A stretch of DNA of 64,000 nt from Albifimbria verrucaria. Its lineage: Eukaryota > Ascomycota > Sordariomycetes > Hypocreales > Stachybotryaceae. The translations under genes and the position numbers were made by a program. Within the stretch, counting starts at the first letter, position 1. The number at the start of each line of letters is the position of its first letter. Shown here piece after piece: positions 61,928 through 64,000 of this stretch. The stretch spans positions 6,882,001 to 6,946,000 of the forward strand of contig JAHREC010000013.1 of the NCBI GenBank assembly GCA_020081605.1, given 5' to 3'. The notes under the pieces were generated by a model, which ran no database searches, had not been told where the DNA came from, and saw only the letters and a program-made list of their open reading frames with translations.

Positions 61928-63265
61928 TTACTGTACAGGCGAGCGAAGCTCCTCTTCACTTTCATTACCTCTCAGGGTCCGCTGTGCCCTCGAGCCTGAT
62001 ATGTCGCTGTCGAAAGGAGAAGCAAAACCGAAAGACCGTGAACTGGCATTGCGGGCTTCGTATGTTACCTCCACCATGTCTTCACGCTTGATAGGGGATA
62101 GCCCATAAGCTTGGCGGCTAGTTGTAACATCTTTCGAGTTTGATTCCACAAGTTCTGCTTGGGCTCGCGCATATGGTCCCATTCCGGTGTTTGAAGGTTT
62201 GCCTGTTGAATTGAATCGGAGTCCAATAGCCTTCAACAGTGGTCTCAAGGTTGCAAGGCTACCAGCTGTAATGGCAAGTCCCTGTTCTATGGTCGACCAA
62301 ATTGCAATATCTGTGGTAATCCCTTTTTGGTGTTAGCAGGTCGAATGATGAAACCATGTCACTTGGAGGGTAATATGTCGATTGACTCACAGAGAAAATC
62401 AGGCTCCCGAAGTTTAGGTAAGTAAGGGAAGCGGGCAATGACTGCCGAGCTTGCCCTAATTCTCATATTAGTGTTTTGACCAGCATATATGAGAAAAGAC
62501 ACTTACACGCATCCCATAGCTAACAACGGTAGCAATAGCAGCTTAGCATTCTTGCCGATCTGGAGCCTCCACACAATGACGCTTGGGAGGACAGCAAATA
62601 TAAAGTCTGAAATGACACTGAATGAGCTGTATAAAAGCCCAGTCCAATAACAACATTGATGTTGACGCATTTCCCTCCAGGAAGGTACTTATCCCAGAAA
62701 TATGGTATAGGGCTACATTGGAACATCGTGACAAGGAAGAAAACAAGACCGGACATGGCAGAAGCTACCATGGCAATATAGATGGTCCACTTCAATGGTT
62801 TGCTGGTGGTTATACGAAGCAATAGCCATCCAATTGACATTTTAGACGCCACCATGGCAATTGAGTACCACAAGTAGCAAAACCACCAGCACTGCGTTCC
62901 AATCAGCTGTCCATGTCCCCATGAAACAAAGGAGAAGGTGCCGGCGACATACCATCAATGCTTTCTTGATTTGTTCAGGCGTCAGATCGGCGTGGTGGCG
63001 ACCGGTACCAAAAGTTGCTCCGGCAGTTGAAAACGATGCATAGAGGGTGAAGAATAGCTTCATTGAACGTTAGTTGACGCAAAGATTGCATGGCAGTCAG
63101 TGTACATACTGCAGCTACCGACATGAGCCAATCATCCAGGCCGAACGACCGGACCATGTGAATTCGAACGAAACATCTCAAGATAATTGAAATGACTGCA
63201 GCGACCAGAAAGATGATGTTGATAGAGATGAGCTCAGGCGCTCTGCTCTCGTGTGCGTGAGACAT
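61928..63265 (-). CDS. Pth11-like rhodopsin-domain membrane protein 2
   Basis: Five exons with introns 63109-63058, 62952-62892, 62506-62456 and 62390-62311 give about 364 residues. The N-terminus MSHAHESRAPELISIN precedes IIFLVAAVISIILRCFVRIH and the family mark FGLDDWLMSVAA. Further marks are FGTGRHHADLTPEQIKKALM, WWFCYLWYSIAMVASKMSIG, CSPIPYFWDKYLPGGKCVN and IEQGLAITAGSLATLRPL. These are the seven-helix rhodopsin-domain (SAT4/Pth11-related) family. The tail after LKAIGLRF is polar and ends EEELRSPVQ. One missing base near 62610 separates GLGFYTAHSV from ISDFIFAVLPSVIVWRLQIG. It is probably a plasma-membrane protein with receptor-like topology; ligand unknown. Confidence 0.88.
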
Positions 63266-64000
63266 CTTATGCAGAAAGCCGTCAAAGGAGATGTTTCCGA
63301 AGCCACGACATCTCTAGAGATGGTCTCCCTTTGAGAAACGGAGGAGAACCCCTCAACTTTGTCAGGAGTCAAATGGATCTTTCTTCGCATGCGCTATACC
63401 TCCATCTTTGCCGGAGATTATAACTACGTTAGGGGTTAGTAGAGTGCTTTGGCTGCGGCCAAGCCGTGGTCAAAATGTTGGCAGTTCAGAGCGGCAAACA
63501 GAATGGAGGCCACTTGAGAGCCATGTGGGAGCTAGTGAGCGATCCGGGGACAACCTCCGGGACTAGCTCGTAGTTGCCGTCGCTTCGCTCGACGCTCGGG
63601 CGCTCAACAAGCCAACGCACGAGGAACGTGACTAAGACAGCAGACATTCTTGAGAGTGAACTACCGCATAATTATGGAGCACCTGCTGATCCGAGCGATC
63701 GAGGTTGGCATTAGTGTCTGAGTGTCACGGCAGGCTAGAAAGCTTTCGGATGGTTGTACCGATAAGCTGGTCCAGCTCGCATGTCGACTGTCACAGAGCC
63801 TGGATAGCTTCTAGATTCTACGCCACTTGAAAAGATTGTGGACTGACAAATTCTCCAATGCCACTACTCGTGCTCCGTTGATGGACATTCATGTAGGGCG
63901 GTGCCTGTCTCTTTAACGTTTCTTAGCTGCGCCTCGTCAACAGCCACCAAGACAAGCATGCATTCCTGTCTAACAAAGTAAAGTTTGTTTTCACGGGCTT
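63266..64000. other. Right-edge non-coding sequence
   Basis: 735 nt upstream of Pth11-like gene 2, presumably its promoter. No gene enters from the right edge that I can recognise. Confidence 0.5.

Overview
The window looks like nuclear DNA of a filamentous ascomycete, probably a sordariomycete and possibly of the order Hypocreales. Genes carry short (about 50-90 nt) GT-AG introns. The families are typically fungal: highly reducing PKS, DMATS-type prenyltransferase, NoxC, Pth11-like receptors, NADP-mannitol dehydrogenase and a quinate-type MFS transporter. The taxonomic call is inference; no rRNA or other marker is present.

Layout. (1) 1-11.1 kb holds part of a secondary-metabolite cluster: the N-terminal part of a highly reducing PKS (cut by the left edge), a cupin protein and a DMATS-type prenyltransferase, all on the minus strand, then two FAD monooxygenases. 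A small secreted hydrophobic protein follows at 14 kb. (2) 14.8-21.5 kb is a gene-poor stretch with one possible coding relic. (3) 21.5-32.9 kb carries an OPT transporter, NADP-mannitol dehydrogenase, a DsbA/FrnE-like oxidoreductase, two SDRs and the EF-hand NADPH oxidase NoxC. (4) 33.6-45.4 kb carries a secreted dienelactone hydrolase, an M1 aminopeptidase, an SMP-30 lactonase-like protein, a quinate-type transporter, a secreted amidohydrolase and a secreted GH43 arabinanase-type enzyme. This set fits uptake and breakdown of plant aromatic acids, lactones and hemicellulose. (5) 47.2-50.6 kb encodes a roughly 1,140-residue membrane protein made of glycine-rich repeats followed by a cytochrome b561-like membrane domain. 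(6) 53.5-64 kb carries an MDR reductase, two Pth11-like rhodopsin-domain proteins and a small secreted TIL-domain (protease-inhibitor-like) gene that is easy to miss because three short exons encode it.

A general property of the sequence: most long genes are interrupted by single-base frameshifts, almost always one base missing from a short homopolymer (often C/G). I counted more than 30. Conserved protein sequence continues on both sides of each break. Six genes are free of them. This pattern points to uncorrected sequencing or consensus error rather than mass pseudogenisation, so I annotate these loci as CDS with the break positions given. Spans given for broken genes run from start to stop over all breaks and introns.

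The two points most worth following are the PKS/cupin/prenyltransferase set, which resembles clusters for prenylated salicylaldehydes, and the repeat-plus-b561 protein, whose architecture I do not recognise.
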